Positions 27,650 to 36,543 are shown, counted from the stretch's first letter. The stretch: DNA of 64,000 nt from JAGNRR01 sp965230665 (GCA_965230665.1 CBDDLM010000004.1:1860001-1924000), one strand, 5' to 3'. The notes: generated by a model from the sequence alone, not told the origin. A program made the numbers and translations.

Positions 27650-27660
27650 AAAAGAACAAC

Positions 27661-28302
27661 ATGGCAAAAAAAGTAAATCCAAAGAAAAAAGCAACAAAGT
27701 CTAAAGGACGTCAAACAGCTAAAAAAGTAGTGGCAAAGAAAAAAGCACCTGCAAAAAAAGTAGCAAGCAAAAAGTCTCCTGCTAAGAAGGCCGCTGTTAC
27801 GTCTAAAAGTAACTTACCAGCGACATTTAATATTGATGAAATCACGAACTTGCTAAACGCAGTAAATGATTCTGGTGTTAACGAGCTTAAACTAGAAAAG
27901 GGTAGTTTTAAAATCACTATTCGTCAAGGAGCTGCACAAGCAGCAACGGTTGTGCAGGCTGCTGCCCCAGTAGCAGCTCCTACACCTGCCCCTGCCGCCG
28001 CTCCTGCCCCAGCTGCTCCAAGTACAGCCCCGGCTCCTGCAGCAGATGCACCAACCAATGAAAATTTAATAACCGTTAAATCTCCTATGATCGGAACGTT
28101 TTATCGTTCTCCAAGCCCAGATAAACCAACATTCGTAAATGTTGGAGATTCAATAAAAGAGGGGGATGTACTTTGTATTGTAGAAGCAATGAAACTCTTT
28201 AATGAAATTGAAAGTGAAATTAGTGGAACAATTGTCAAGGTATTAGTTGATGATATGTCTCCTGTTGAATATGATCAGCCCTTATTCTTAGTAGAACCTT
28301 AA
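27661..28302 (+). CDS. accB: Acetyl-CoA carboxylase biotin carboxyl carrier protein with lysine-rich tail
   Basis: A 213-residue BCCP, the swinging-arm subunit of acetyl-CoA carboxylase that starts fatty acid synthesis. The C-terminal biotinyl domain (about 133-213) holds the biotin-accepting lysine in VEAMKLFNEIE, preceded by PMIGTFYRSPSPDKPTFV. A flexible Ala/Pro hinge occupies about 97-132. The usual BCCP N-terminal helix starts only at residue 58 (DEITNLLNAVNDSG). Before it is an unusual 50-residue tail with 19 lysines in AKK, PAKK and ASKK units, like histone H1. No internal ATG could give the normal length, so the tail is genuinely encoded. It is followed by accC after 18 bases; birA at 61 kb would biotinylate it. 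Confidence 0.95.
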   Translation: MAKKVNPKKKATKSKGRQTAKKVVAKKKAPAKKVASKKSPAKKAAVTSKSNLPATFNIDEITNLLNAVNDSGVNELKLEKGSFKITIRQGAAQAATVVQAAAPVAAPTPAPAAAPAPAAPSTAPAPAADAPTNENLITVKSPMIGTFYRSPSPDKPTFVNVGDSIKEGDVLCIVEAMKLFNEIESEISGTIVKVLVDDMSPVEYDQPLFLVEP

Positions 28303-28320
28303 ATTAAAACATAGTCTAGT

Positions 28321-29658
28321 ATGTTTAAAAAAATATTGATAGCCAATAGAGGCGAAATTGCATTACGTGTAATCCGTACATGTAGGGAAATGAATATTCC
28401 TACAGTGGCCGTATACTCTACTGCGGATAAAGACTCCTTACATGTAAAGTTTGCCGATGAAGCGGTATGTATTGGAAAGCCAAGTGGAGCAGATTCTTAC
28501 CTAAATATTCCTAACATTATTGCTGCAGCAGAAATTACCAATGCTGATGCGATTCATCCAGGTTATGGTTTTTTAGCAGAGAACGCGAAGTTTGCCGAAA
28601 TCTGTGGGCAGCATGATATCAAGTTTATTGGTCCGTCACCCGATATGATTAACTCTATGGGGGATAAAATTACTGCGAAAGAAACCATGATTAAGGCTAA
28701 AGTGCCTGTGGTCCCTGGTAGTGGTGGCCTGTTGAAAGACGTGAAAGAAGCTAAGAAATTAGCTAAAAAAATGAAGTATCCAGTAATGATTAAAGCTACC
28801 GCAGGTGGTGGTGGTAAAGGGATGCGTGTTGTTTGGAAAGAAAGTGAACTAGAGGATAATTATAATTCTGCAAAGCAGGAAGCTGCTGCTTCATTTAAGA
28901 ACGATGGCCTCTATATGGAGAAGTTTGTTGAAGAACCTCGACATATTGAAATTCAGATTGCAGGTGATCAACATGGAAATATTTGTCACCTGAGTGAGCG
29001 CGATTGTAGTATTCAGCGCCGTCATCAGAAATTGGTGGAAGAAAGTCCGTCTCCCTTTGCGACTCCTGAATTGCGAGATGAAATGGGAGAGGCAGCTATT
29101 CGTGCTGCACAAGCAATTAATTATGAGGGCGTAGGAACCGTAGAGTTTTTGGTCGATAAACACAAAAATTTCTACTTTATGGAGATGAATACGCGTATTC
29201 AGGTAGAGCATTGTGTTACGGAAGAAGTGATCTCTCGCGACCTTATAAAAGAACAGATTCGAATAGCAGCAGGTATGCCTATATCGGGTAAAAACTATAT
29301 GCCAGAGGGCTATGCTATAGAATGCCGAATTAATGCTGAAGATCCTTATAATGACTTTAGACCGTCACCTGGTAAAATTACAACGCTTCATACACCAGGA
29401 GGACAAGGCGTGCGTATTGACTCGCATATCTACTCCGGCTATACGATTCCACCTTATTATGATTCCATGATCTCAAAGATCATTTGTTTTGGTGAGACAA
29501 GGGAGGATGCGATTCGTACTATGCACCGCGCTTTAAGCGAATATGTAATTGAAGGCATTAAAACAACGATTCCGTTTCATTTACAACTGATGGAGAATGA
29601 AGATTTCAAAAACGGAAACTTTACGACCAAGTTTATTGAGACGTTTGAGTTGAAGTAA
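28321..29658 (+). CDS. accC: Acetyl-CoA carboxylase biotin carboxylase subunit
   Basis: A 445-residue ATP-grasp enzyme that carboxylates BCCP-biotin with bicarbonate and ATP. It shows the N-terminal KILIANRGEIALRVIRTC, the glycine-rich ATP-binding loop KATAGGGGKGMRVV, EKFVEEPRHIEIQIAGD, the catalytic region FYFMEMNTRIQVEH and the C-terminal biotin carboxylase domain (IECRINAEDP). It lies directly after accB. The carboxyltransferase genes accA and accD are not in the window, as is normal. The first residues start at an ATG with the expected family N-terminus. Confidence 0.97.
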   Translation: MFKKILIANRGEIALRVIRTCREMNIPTVAVYSTADKDSLHVKFADEAVCIGKPSGADSYLNIPNIIAAAEITNADAIHPGYGFLAENAKFAEICGQHDIKFIGPSPDMINSMGDKITAKETMIKAKVPVVPGSGGLLKDVKEAKKLAKKMKYPVMIKATAGGGGKGMRVVWKESELEDNYNSAKQEAAASFKNDGLYMEKFVEEPRHIEIQIAGDQHGNICHLSERDCSIQRRHQKLVEESPSPFATPELRDEMGEAAIRAAQAINYEGVGTVEFLVDKHKNFYFMEMNTRIQVEHCVTEEVISRDLIKEQIRIAAGMPISGKNYMPEGYAIECRINAEDPYNDFRPSPGKITTLHTPGGQGVRIDSHIYSGYTIPPYYDSMISKIICFGETREDAIRTMHRALSEYVIEGIKTTIPFHLQLMENEDFKNGNFTTKFIETFELK

Positions 29659-29667
29659 TAACGATTT

Positions 29668-30462
29668 ATGAAATATTCTTTTTTTCTTTTAGCAGTATTA
29701 CTACTAGCTACTGGGAGTTGTGCACCTAAAAAGGGCCTTAGTGGACCCGAACAACGCAAACGTGTCAATGATTATCGAAACAAAAAATCAGAGAAGGAAT
29801 CAATTGCAGGTTTTTGGCAAGAGTATAAGCGTACCCAGGTAAGAAAGCGTATGGCAGAACGTAGCCTTGGCTTTACGGACACCTTAAAAGTTGTTTTTAG
29901 GGAGGATAGCACCTCAAGATTTTACGATATGTATGGTCGCATTTCAGCGGGGAAGTTTATGTATAAAAATGGACTTTATCATCTTGGAAATGGACAAACA
30001 TTTAGGACTATTGAGAAGTTAGGTGATACGTTACGGCTTGGCAATGGGTCAGCATTTTCGTATGTAAGAAAAGTACCAGGGTTTTATACCAAACCAATTG
30101 CAAAAGAACGTGTTGATATAGAGGGCGGTCTAAACAATGATGTATTAGATGCTTCTTTTCTTCGTGGGAAATGGAAGGTGTACAAAAAGGCGGATGAAAC
30201 CTTTACTAGACAAAAGATCTATTTAAAATCATTGGAGATTAAGAATCCAACAGACCAAGGGGATTATGATGTACAAGTATATTATCACAATAGTGAGAAA
30301 GTGGTAAAGGATATTGGAACGCTTTCTATAGTAGGGAGTACAGTAAGGTTAGATCTTACAAAGGGTTCTGATGAGTATTACGATATTCTTCAGGCAAAAG
30401 ATGACGAATTGGTTTTGAAAAGGGGAGATATCATATACTATTTAAAGAATTTATCACGCTAG
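29668..30462 (+). CDS. Lipoprotein with two lipocalin-like repeats
   Basis: A 264-residue predicted lipoprotein with a lipobox at LLATGSC (Cys18). The mature region appears duplicated: SIAGFWQEYKRT...FTDTLKVVFREDS (about 47-130) and FLRGKWKVYKKAD...IKNPTDQGDYDVQ (about 165-262). Each unit begins with a G-x-W strand like lipocalin-type barrel proteins of Bacteroidota. No enzymatic motif was seen. It starts 9 bases after accC and ends before a strong terminator, so it is transcribed with the acc genes, although a role in lipid metabolism is not implied by sequence. Confidence 0.7.
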   Translation: MKYSFFLLAVLLLATGSCAPKKGLSGPEQRKRVNDYRNKKSEKESIAGFWQEYKRTQVRKRMAERSLGFTDTLKVVFREDSTSRFYDMYGRISAGKFMYKNGLYHLGNGQTFRTIEKLGDTLRLGNGSAFSYVRKVPGFYTKPIAKERVDIEGGLNNDVLDASFLRGKWKVYKKADETFTRQKIYLKSLEIKNPTDQGDYDVQVYYHNSEKVVKDIGTLSIVGSTVRLDLTKGSDEYYDILQAKDDELVLKRGDIIYYLKNLSR

Positions 30463-30484
30463 TGTACAATGTACAACGATGATT

Positions 30485-30516
30485 AAAAAAGCCTCAACGA
30501 TTGTTGAGGCTTTTTT
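30485..30516 (+). terminator. Bidirectional intrinsic terminator
   Basis: AAAAAAGCCTCAAC and GTTGAGGCTTTTTT pair perfectly around GATT. It separates the rightward acc/lipoprotein unit from leftward dnaA and serves both. Confidence 0.92.
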
Positions 30517-30536
30517 AATGTTTTTACTTTATGGTT

Positions 30537-31973
30537 TTAGATAGAAGCGAGTTGTACTTTCTGTTGTAACTCTTTGACTTGCTCACGAATAAGAGAATCT
30601 GTATCCATCAAATTCTTTACCGTCTGACAAGAGTGAATCACAGTCGTATGATCCCGTCCACCAAAATGGTCTCCAATTGTCTTGAGAGAGTTTTTAGTGT
30701 ATTGTTTTGCTAAAAACATAGAGATCTGTCTTGCTTGAACAATTTCACGTTTACGTGTTTTTGCTTGCAGCTTATCGTATGTTACACTATAGTACTCACA
30801 AACCATTTTTTGAATAGCATCAATGGTTACCTCCTTCGAGCTAGTTTTTACGATATTGCGTAATACTTTTTTCGCTAGTTCAATGTCAATCTCTTTCTTA
30901 ACCAGAGATGAGTGCGCTAATAAGGAGATCAATGCTCCTTCTATTTCACGTACATTATTCTGTACATTATAGGCGAGATATTTTACGACCTCAGCAGGGA
31001 GTTCTAATCCATCATGCTTCATTTTATGCTCTAGAATTGCCATACGTGTATCGAAGTCTGGCATCTGAAGATCAGCACTTAGTCCCCAACGGAATCTTGA
31101 AAGCAAACGTTCTTGCATTCCATTTAAATCCTTCGGCGGTTTATCACTAGTAAGAATGAGTTGCTTACCATTTTGATGTAAGTGATTAAATATTGAGAAG
31201 AATGCATCCTGAGATTTTACAGCAGGAGCGAAATAGTGAATATCGTCTATAATCAATACATCAATAAGTTGATAGAAATTGATAAAGTCGTTTATCTCAT
31301 TATTGCGCGCATGCTCCATAAACTGGTGGATGAATTTCTCTGCGCTTACATATAAAACAGTACGGTTTGGATGCATTCGGCGCGTCTCGTTTCCGATGGC
31401 ATGTACCAAATGTGTTTTGCCCAATCCTGAGCCTCCATAAATTACCAATGGGTTAAACGAAGTACCTCCTGGTTTTTGTGCAACAGCCATTCCTGCATTA
31501 CGAGCTAGCTTATTGCATTCACCTTCAACAAAACGGTCAAACGTGTAATTAGGATTTAATTGTGGATCAATTTGTGAACGCTTTAAGCCAGGAATTACAA
31601 ACGGATTTTTTATTGAAAAATCTTCTTGTTGTTTTACCTGAGTATATTGGTTACTGTAAGCAGCACTCCCTTGTGTGCTACTTGAAACTCTTACAGATGC
31701 AGGGTTGTGTGCATTACGACTTTCCATGAGTATACGATACTCAAGTTGTGCATTCTTCCCTATTTCACGCTTTATAGTTTTTGCGATGAGCTCTACATAG
31801 TGTTCTTCAATCCACTCGTAAAAAAATTGACTCGGTACTTCTATAGTGAGAATTTCATTCTCTAAACTAACTGGTTTTATCGGCTCAAACCAAGTTTTAT
31901 ATGCCTGCCAACTGATGTTATCTTTAATCACCTTTAAGCTGTTTTCCCAAACTTTTTCTGCAGTTTTCGACAT
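30537..31973 (-). CDS. dnaA: Chromosomal replication initiator DnaA
   Basis: A 478-residue AAA+ initiator that binds DnaA boxes and opens oriC. Domain I is residues 1-80 (WENSLKVIKDNISWQAYKTW), followed by a short linker. The AAA+ core has Walker A GGSGLGKTHL and Walker B VLIIDDIHYF. The sensor II/arginine region contains RLLSRFRWGLSAD. Domain IV carries the DnaA-box-binding signature GGRDHTTVIHSCQTV near the C-terminus. Upstream, on the same strand, a perfect DnaA box lies 63 bases before the start, suggesting autoregulation or origin proximity. dnaN and recF do not follow it. Confidence 0.98.
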   Translation of the reverse strand: MSKTAEKVWENSLKVIKDNISWQAYKTWFEPIKPVSLENEILTIEVPSQFFYEWIEEHYVELIAKTIKREIGKNAQLEYRILMESRNAHNPASVRVSSSTQGSAAYSNQYTQVKQQEDFSIKNPFVIPGLKRSQIDPQLNPNYTFDRFVEGECNKLARNAGMAVAQKPGGTSFNPLVIYGGSGLGKTHLVHAIGNETRRMHPNRTVLYVSAEKFIHQFMEHARNNEINDFINFYQLIDVLIIDDIHYFAPAVKSQDAFFSIFNHLHQNGKQLILTSDKPPKDLNGMQERLLSRFRWGLSADLQMPDFDTRMAILEHKMKHDGLELPAEVVKYLAYNVQNNVREIEGALISLLAHSSLVKKEIDIELAKKVLRNIVKTSSKEVTIDAIQKMVCEYYSVTYDKLQAKTRKREIVQARQISMFLAKQYTKNSLKTIGDHFGGRDHTTVIHSCQTVKNLMDTDSLIREQVKELQQKVQLASI

Positions 31974-32035
31974 GTAAATTTTAAGTGTTTTGAGTTTTAA
32001 TTTTGAGTTATCTTTTTAAGAATTGAACGTTATTT

Positions 32036-32044
32036 TGTGGATAA
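32036..32044 (-). promoter_or_regulatory. Perfect DnaA box upstream of dnaA
   Basis: Read on the minus strand this is TTATCCACA, the E. coli consensus DnaA box. It lies in the 129-base gap upstream of dnaA. An A10-T7 tract at 32078-32094 is nearby and could act as an unwinding region. Only one perfect box was found, so an origin is not established. Confidence 0.7.
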
Positions 32045-32102
32045 CTGTTCAAGGGCGAAAGTGGGTACTTTTTGTGTAAAAAAAAAATTTTTTTCGGTTT
32101 GT

Positions 32103-33017
32103 TTATTTAGAAATTTTGACAGGTGAGTAGGTTTGATATTTTATTCGATTTTTTGGCTCAAAATTCACATTTATTTTTCCTAAGTTGATACCAGCCCAAC
32201 CAACTTGATTGACCAAAACCAGTTCACCTTTTTGATTTTGAAGTTCTGTTGGTTTCCGTAAAAAGGTATGGGTATGACCACCAATAATTAAATCAATAAA
32301 CTCACTTTTTTGTGCTAGAACAATATCACTAATTTTATTTGTTTTATAACGATAACCTAGGTGCGATAAGCAAATAATGTAATCGCACTTTTTTGTTTTC
32401 TTCAAGTACGTGGCTAGTTTATTTGCCCAGAATACCGGGTCGTTATATTGTATGTTACCATAAAGAGATTTTAGGACAAGTCCCTCTAAGGCAATACCGA
32501 CTCCGAGAATCCCAATCTTGAGCCCACCTCTCCGTATAATTTTATATGGAGGAATTTTACCTTTTAAAGGAGTATGAATAAAATCATAATTACAATTTAT
32601 CAACGGAAATTTTGCGTATTGTAAATTCTCGGCGAGGGCTTCAATACCATTGTCAAAATCATGATTGCCAATCGTTCCAGCATCATAGTCAAGTAGACTC
32701 ATCATCTCTAGTTCTGCTTTCCCTTTATAGAGGTTATAATAGGGGGTACCTTGAAACATATCACCAGCATCAAGTAATAAGATATTTTGTTCATTGGCTC
32801 GAATATTATTAATCGTACGCTCCCGATTTACAATACCGCCTAGTCCAGCATATTTTCCCCCGTCATCGGGAAAGGGATCAAGTCTAGAATGCACATCGTT
32901 TGTATGCAAAATGCAAAGGCTTTTGTGGTTTGCTGCAAAGCTTTCGAATGGAAAACTAGTCCCAGCGAGCAGAGCTGTTGCCTGAATACTTCGTTTAATA
33001 AACTGTCTCCTTTTCAT
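32103..33017 (-). CDS. Tat-exported metallophosphatase, 5'-nucleotidase family
   Basis: A 304-residue phosphoesterase of the UshA-type calcineurin-like fold. The ATG at 33017 is used because it begins with a twin-arginine signal (KRRQFIKRS, then a hydrophobic stretch to SFA at about residue 28), indicating export folded with its metals. Metal ligands are in TNDVHSR (Asp41, His43), DAGD (Asp86), GNHD (Asn118, His119) and GGHTH. The C-terminal nucleotidase substrate domain present in full-length UshA is absent, so it corresponds to the stand-alone metallophosphatase subunit, which in many Bacteroidota is paired with a separate C-terminal-domain protein; no partner is adjacent here. Confidence 0.9.
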   Translation of the reverse strand: MKRRQFIKRSIQATALLAGTSFPFESFAANHKSLCILHTNDVHSRLDPFPDDGGKYAGLGGIVNRERTINNIRANEQNILLLDAGDMFQGTPYYNLYKGKAELEMMSLLDYDAGTIGNHDFDNGIEALAENLQYAKFPLINCNYDFIHTPLKGKIPPYKIIRRGGLKIGILGVGIALEGLVLKSLYGNIQYNDPVFWANKLATYLKKTKKCDYIICLSHLGYRYKTNKISDIVLAQKSEFIDLIIGGHTHTFLRKPTELQNQKGELVLVNQVGWAGINLGKINVNFEPKNRIKYQTYSPVKISK

Positions 33018-33159
33018 GAGAAAAAGATGAAAATACATCTTCCTTCATTGATTTGAAAATTTGCAAATGTTTATTGTAATGCAATGTTGTTTTAACGCAA
33101 GTTTAACTGCTTATGATGCAGTACCGATAAGGCTTGTGTGCATATTGCACTAGTAGATT

Positions 33160-35121
33160 ATGCCAAAATTTTACACTTTAGGAATTTGTCTTTTATTGTC
33201 AACTTTTACGCTTCATGCACAAGAAGTCGTGTTTACAACCCAAATACCAGTATCTAAAATGGGGATACAGGATATAATTCCTGTGCGTTATGAAATAAAA
33301 AACGCACAAAAGATAGAAAATTTGGAACTGGCTAATTCTAGTGACTTTAAAATGGTTGGTCAGCCTTCAAAAGGAACTAATATTAGAATGATGAACGACA
33401 GAGTGAGTATGAGCGTAGTCTACACTTACTCATTTCAGCCAAAACGTACAGGTCGTTTAAACTTTCCAATAGCCGTAGCAATTGTTAAAGGACGTAAGGT
33501 GCGGTCCAACCAAGTGAGTATTGATGTCGTTAAGGGAAGTTTGGCGCAGAAAGCACCACCAAGCAGACAGCCAGACTGGTTTGATGAGGACCCATTCTTT
33601 GATGATTTCAAACGGATGCAGCAGCAGATGATGCAACACCATAGGCGAATTTTTGGTCAACAGACTCCACCAAACCCCAACTCGAATAGACCTGCTTCTC
33701 CAAGAAATCCAAGACGGAGCGTAAGCGAGGAGGTGAACAGAGAAAACCTTGATGAAAACCTGTTTATTAAGGCAACAGTAGACAAAAAAGACGTTCACAT
33801 TGGTGAACAGGTAACGGTTAGTTATAAGTTATATGCAAGAGGTGTTTTGGCTCAAATGAATTTATCTAGGTTGCCTAAATTTCCTAACTTTTGGACACAA
33901 GAATTCGATTTAGGATCTCCTGCACCACAGCGAGAAATCTTAAATGGTAAAGAATATCAAGTATGGACAATTAAGAAAGCGGCCTTATTCCCAAACCGAA
34001 CAGGAGATCTTTCTTTAGCGCCTGCAGAAGTAGAGGGTTCGGCGACTCTTCGAAAAATTAAACGGGTAAAAAGAAATTCACCTTTCGGAGGAATGTATGA
34101 TAACGATAATTACATCAATATGTATGAGCATGAGGAGGTTGATGTAAAACTAAAAAGTGATATCGTTACGATTCATGTAAAAGACTTCCCCACAGAGGGC
34201 AAACCCGAACAATTTAAAGGAGCCGTAGGCTCTTTTACAACTGAGAGCAAGATCAGTGCAGCTGAAATCACCACCGATGATGTCGCTACACTTACATTAA
34301 CAATACGCGGAAATGGAAATATTAAATTAATTGATGCCCCTCGGCTAATTTTTCCAGATAGTATTGTTGAGCTTTTCGACCCAATTGAGTTTGATACTAT
34401 TACAAGTAAAGCAAATGATAAGATAACAGGTTACAAAACAGTGAAATATCGCTTTAGTCCAAAAGGTACTGGTTTATTAAAAGTACCACCAATTACATTA
34501 GCTTATTACAATGCTGAAGCCGAGCGTTATGAAATGAAAAAAACACCAGAATATTCTGTTCGAGTAAGAGCTGGGAAAGAAAAAAGAGGAGAGCACATCT
34601 TACCAATGGATATTCATGATATTTCTGCTGAACATACTAAATTATGTAAAGAAGATCATACACTACTTCCAGAACAAATGATATACTGGGGAGCATACCT
34701 GATACCTACGCTAGGGTTTATTTTTCTTCTTGGTTATAAAAGGAGAGAAGAGTTTGAACGAAAAGATCATGTAAGACTTAAAAACAAGAGAGCAAACAAA
34801 GTTGCGCTTAAGAGACTTGAAAAGGCTGAAAACTATAGAAGAGCAAACGAGCGGACTAAGTTTTATGAAGAAACATCTAAGGCTGTTTGGTTATATCTCA
34901 GCGATAAATTAAATATTCCATTAGCAACCTTATCCAAGGAGATGGCTGGCACTTTATTAAGGAAGCGCGAAATTTCGCAAGACCTAATAGATGAACTATT
35001 TTTGATTACCGATGAGTGCGAAATTGCACTTTACGCACCAGAGGCAGGAGATTTTAAAATGAATCAAATATATTCTGATAGCCTGAAAATAATAGGAACT
35101 TTGGAAGATAAGCTGGTCTAA
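33160..35121 (+). CDS. batD: Aerotolerance-type protein BatD
   Basis: A 653-residue protein with a signal peptide (residues 1-20, ending TLHAQ), an extracytoplasmic part of several Ig-like beta domains (EVVFTTQIPVSKMGIQDIIPV; ATVDKKDVHIGEQVTVSYK; ESKISAAEITTDDVATLTL) and one membrane helix near residue 508-528 (MIYWGAYLIPTLGFIFLLGY), then a cytoplasmic helical tail (KVALKRLEKAENYRRANER). That is the layout of BatD, part of the Bat proteins that act with MoxR ATPases and von Willebrand proteins. A Pro/Asn/Arg linker (QQTPPNPNSNRPASPRNPR) interrupts it near residue 170. Its stop overlaps the batE start by one base (TAATG). Confidence 0.9.
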   Translation: MPKFYTLGICLLLSTFTLHAQEVVFTTQIPVSKMGIQDIIPVRYEIKNAQKIENLELANSSDFKMVGQPSKGTNIRMMNDRVSMSVVYTYSFQPKRTGRLNFPIAVAIVKGRKVRSNQVSIDVVKGSLAQKAPPSRQPDWFDEDPFFDDFKRMQQQMMQHHRRIFGQQTPPNPNSNRPASPRNPRRSVSEEVNRENLDENLFIKATVDKKDVHIGEQVTVSYKLYARGVLAQMNLSRLPKFPNFWTQEFDLGSPAPQREILNGKEYQVWTIKKAALFPNRTGDLSLAPAEVEGSATLRKIKRVKRNSPFGGMYDNDNYINMYEHEEVDVKLKSDIVTIHVKDFPTEGKPEQFKGAVGSFTTESKISAAEITTDDVATLTLTIRGNGNIKLIDAPRLIFPDSIVELFDPIEFDTITSKANDKITGYKTVKYRFSPKGTGLLKVPPITLAYYNAEAERYEMKKTPEYSVRVRAGKEKRGEHILPMDIHDISAEHTKLCKEDHTLLPEQMIYWGAYLIPTLGFIFLLGYKRREEFERKDHVRLKNKRANKVALKRLEKAENYRRANERTKFYEETSKAVWLYLSDKLNIPLATLSKEMAGTLLRKREISQDLIDELFLITDECEIALYAPEAGDFKMNQIYSDSLKIIGTLEDKLV

Positions 35122-35858
35122 TGAAGCGATTGTTAGTAGTCATAATTTTAATTTTTGGAGGGATCACTGCGCAGGCAGGAGGTAATATTATGTTTGAGCA
35201 GGCTAATGCTTTGTACCATAGTAAAAACTACGATAGTGCCGCTAAATTATACACCCAGCTTGTACAAAATGGCTACTGTAGTGACGACCTCTACTATAAC
35301 ATGGGGAATGCTTTTTTTAAAGCTGGGAAGACAGGCTGGGCCATTTGGTCTTATAAAAAATCTATGGCTATTAAATGCCATAGAAATACACTTGATAATT
35401 ACCGATTAGCCAAAAAACAAATAAAGAACCCGCTATTGGTTCAGGATGAAATCTTCTTCTTAAAATGGTGGCGTGCTTTGTTTTCACTTTTTACGGTAAA
35501 CAATTGGTCTTTGATAGCCTTGGTTAGCTTTATTATGTTTCTGATCAGTATGGTTCTTCGATCGGTCAAAAAAAGAAGCATCCCTCCTTTATTGAGTTAT
35601 TGTTTATTAGGCCTTTTTATTTCTAGTGCTTTGCTCATGATGGTCAGATATCATAATAATATTCATCATTACGAAGCTGTAGTTGTAGACCATGCCTATT
35701 TTGAGCAACTAGGTACGAACGAAAAGGAGAGACTTCCAGAGGGCAGTGAAATTAGAATTATAGATAAAGAGCCTACTGATAAAGAAGGTCAAGTTCTGGT
35801 AAAATTATCGGATCTCCGTGAAGGTTTTATAGCGAAACAAGCCATTAAACGGTTGTAA
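35121..35858 (+). CDS. batE: TPR and SH3 protein BatE
   Basis: A 245-residue protein with a signal peptide (to about residue 19), a TPR pair (EQANALYHSKNYDSAAKLYT; DDLYYNMGNAFFKAGKTGWA), two membrane helices (about 127-150 and 158-178) and a C-terminal SH3-like domain (EGSEIRIIDKEPTDKEGQVL to EGFIAKQAIKRL). This is the BatE layout. Translation is coupled to batD. BatA, BatB, BatC and MoxR genes are not in the window, so this is a split bat locus. Confidence 0.88.
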   Translation: MKRLLVVIILIFGGITAQAGGNIMFEQANALYHSKNYDSAAKLYTQLVQNGYCSDDLYYNMGNAFFKAGKTGWAIWSYKKSMAIKCHRNTLDNYRLAKKQIKNPLLVQDEIFFLKWWRALFSLFTVNNWSLIALVSFIMFLISMVLRSVKKRSIPPLLSYCLLGLFISSALLMMVRYHNNIHHYEAVVVDHAYFEQLGTNEKERLPEGSEIRIIDKEPTDKEGQVLVKLSDLREGFIAKQAIKRL

Positions 35859-35881
35859 TACTCTATTGCGCTATACCTTTG
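35853..35881 (+). promoter_or_regulatory. Promoter of the SCO1-TlpA-pyrD unit
   Basis: TTG at 35853-35855 and TACCTTTG at 35874-35881 are 18 bases apart. The -7 element ends 7 bases before the ATG at 35889, so the mRNA should be leaderless or nearly so. Confidence 0.65.
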
Positions 35882-35888
35882 CACCCCA

Positions 35889-36542
35889 ATGAGACCTTCT
35901 AGAATTTTTATCTTAGTTTTTCTAATGTTATTGGGAATTTCCTTTTTAGCTTATTACTACTACGAATACAAGCAAAGTCCTCGTACATTACCTATGCTTG
36001 GGACACCAGGCCATAAGGTTGGAGATTTTTCCTTTATAAATCAAGACGGAGATACCATTACACAGCAGGATGTAAACGGAAAAATTAGGGTGATCGAATA
36101 TTTTTTTACCACCTGTAAAGGGATTTGTCCTAAAATGAATGAAAATATGACTGAAGTCTATAAAGCCTATAGAGGAGATCAAGATGTCATGATTCTTTCT
36201 CATACAGTGGACCCAGAAACGGATACTGTAGAACAGATGAAACGGTATGCCGATAAGCATGAGGCCGATGGTAAACAGTGGTTGTTTCTTACTGGACCGA
36301 AATTAGATTTATATCAAATGGCTGTTCGTTCATATTTAATTACTGCAGTAGATGATCGCGATTACAATAAAACGATAACTCCCGACTTTATTCATTCTCA
36401 GTACTTTGTACTTGTAGACAAGTTTAATAACGTTCGCGGTGCTTATGATGGAACTAATCGTAAGAAAGTAGAACAACTTATAAAAGATATAAAAGAATTG
36501 AAAAGGGAGAAAAGCGAAGGCACTAAAGAAAAAGCATCATAA
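35889..36542 (+). CDS. SCO1/SenC-family thioredoxin-fold protein
   Basis: A 217-residue membrane-anchored protein (helix at about 6-24) with a periplasmic thioredoxin fold. Cys76 and Cys80 in TTCKGICPKM form the CxxxC copper site, and His169 in DFIHSQYFVLVD completes it. SCO1 proteins deliver copper to cytochrome c oxidase CuA or handle thiol redox there. The C-terminal tail is highly charged. The next gene, a TlpA-like thioredoxin protein, starts 1 base after the stop, supporting shared envelope redox work. No oxidase gene is near. Confidence 0.93.
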   Translation: MRPSRIFILVFLMLLGISFLAYYYYEYKQSPRTLPMLGTPGHKVGDFSFINQDGDTITQQDVNGKIRVIEYFFTTCKGICPKMNENMTEVYKAYRGDQDVMILSHTVDPETDTVEQMKRYADKHEADGKQWLFLTGPKLDLYQMAVRSYLITAVDDRDYNKTITPDFIHSQYFVLVDKFNNVRGAYDGTNRKKVEQLIKDIKELKREKSEGTKEKAS

Positions 36543-36543
36543 G

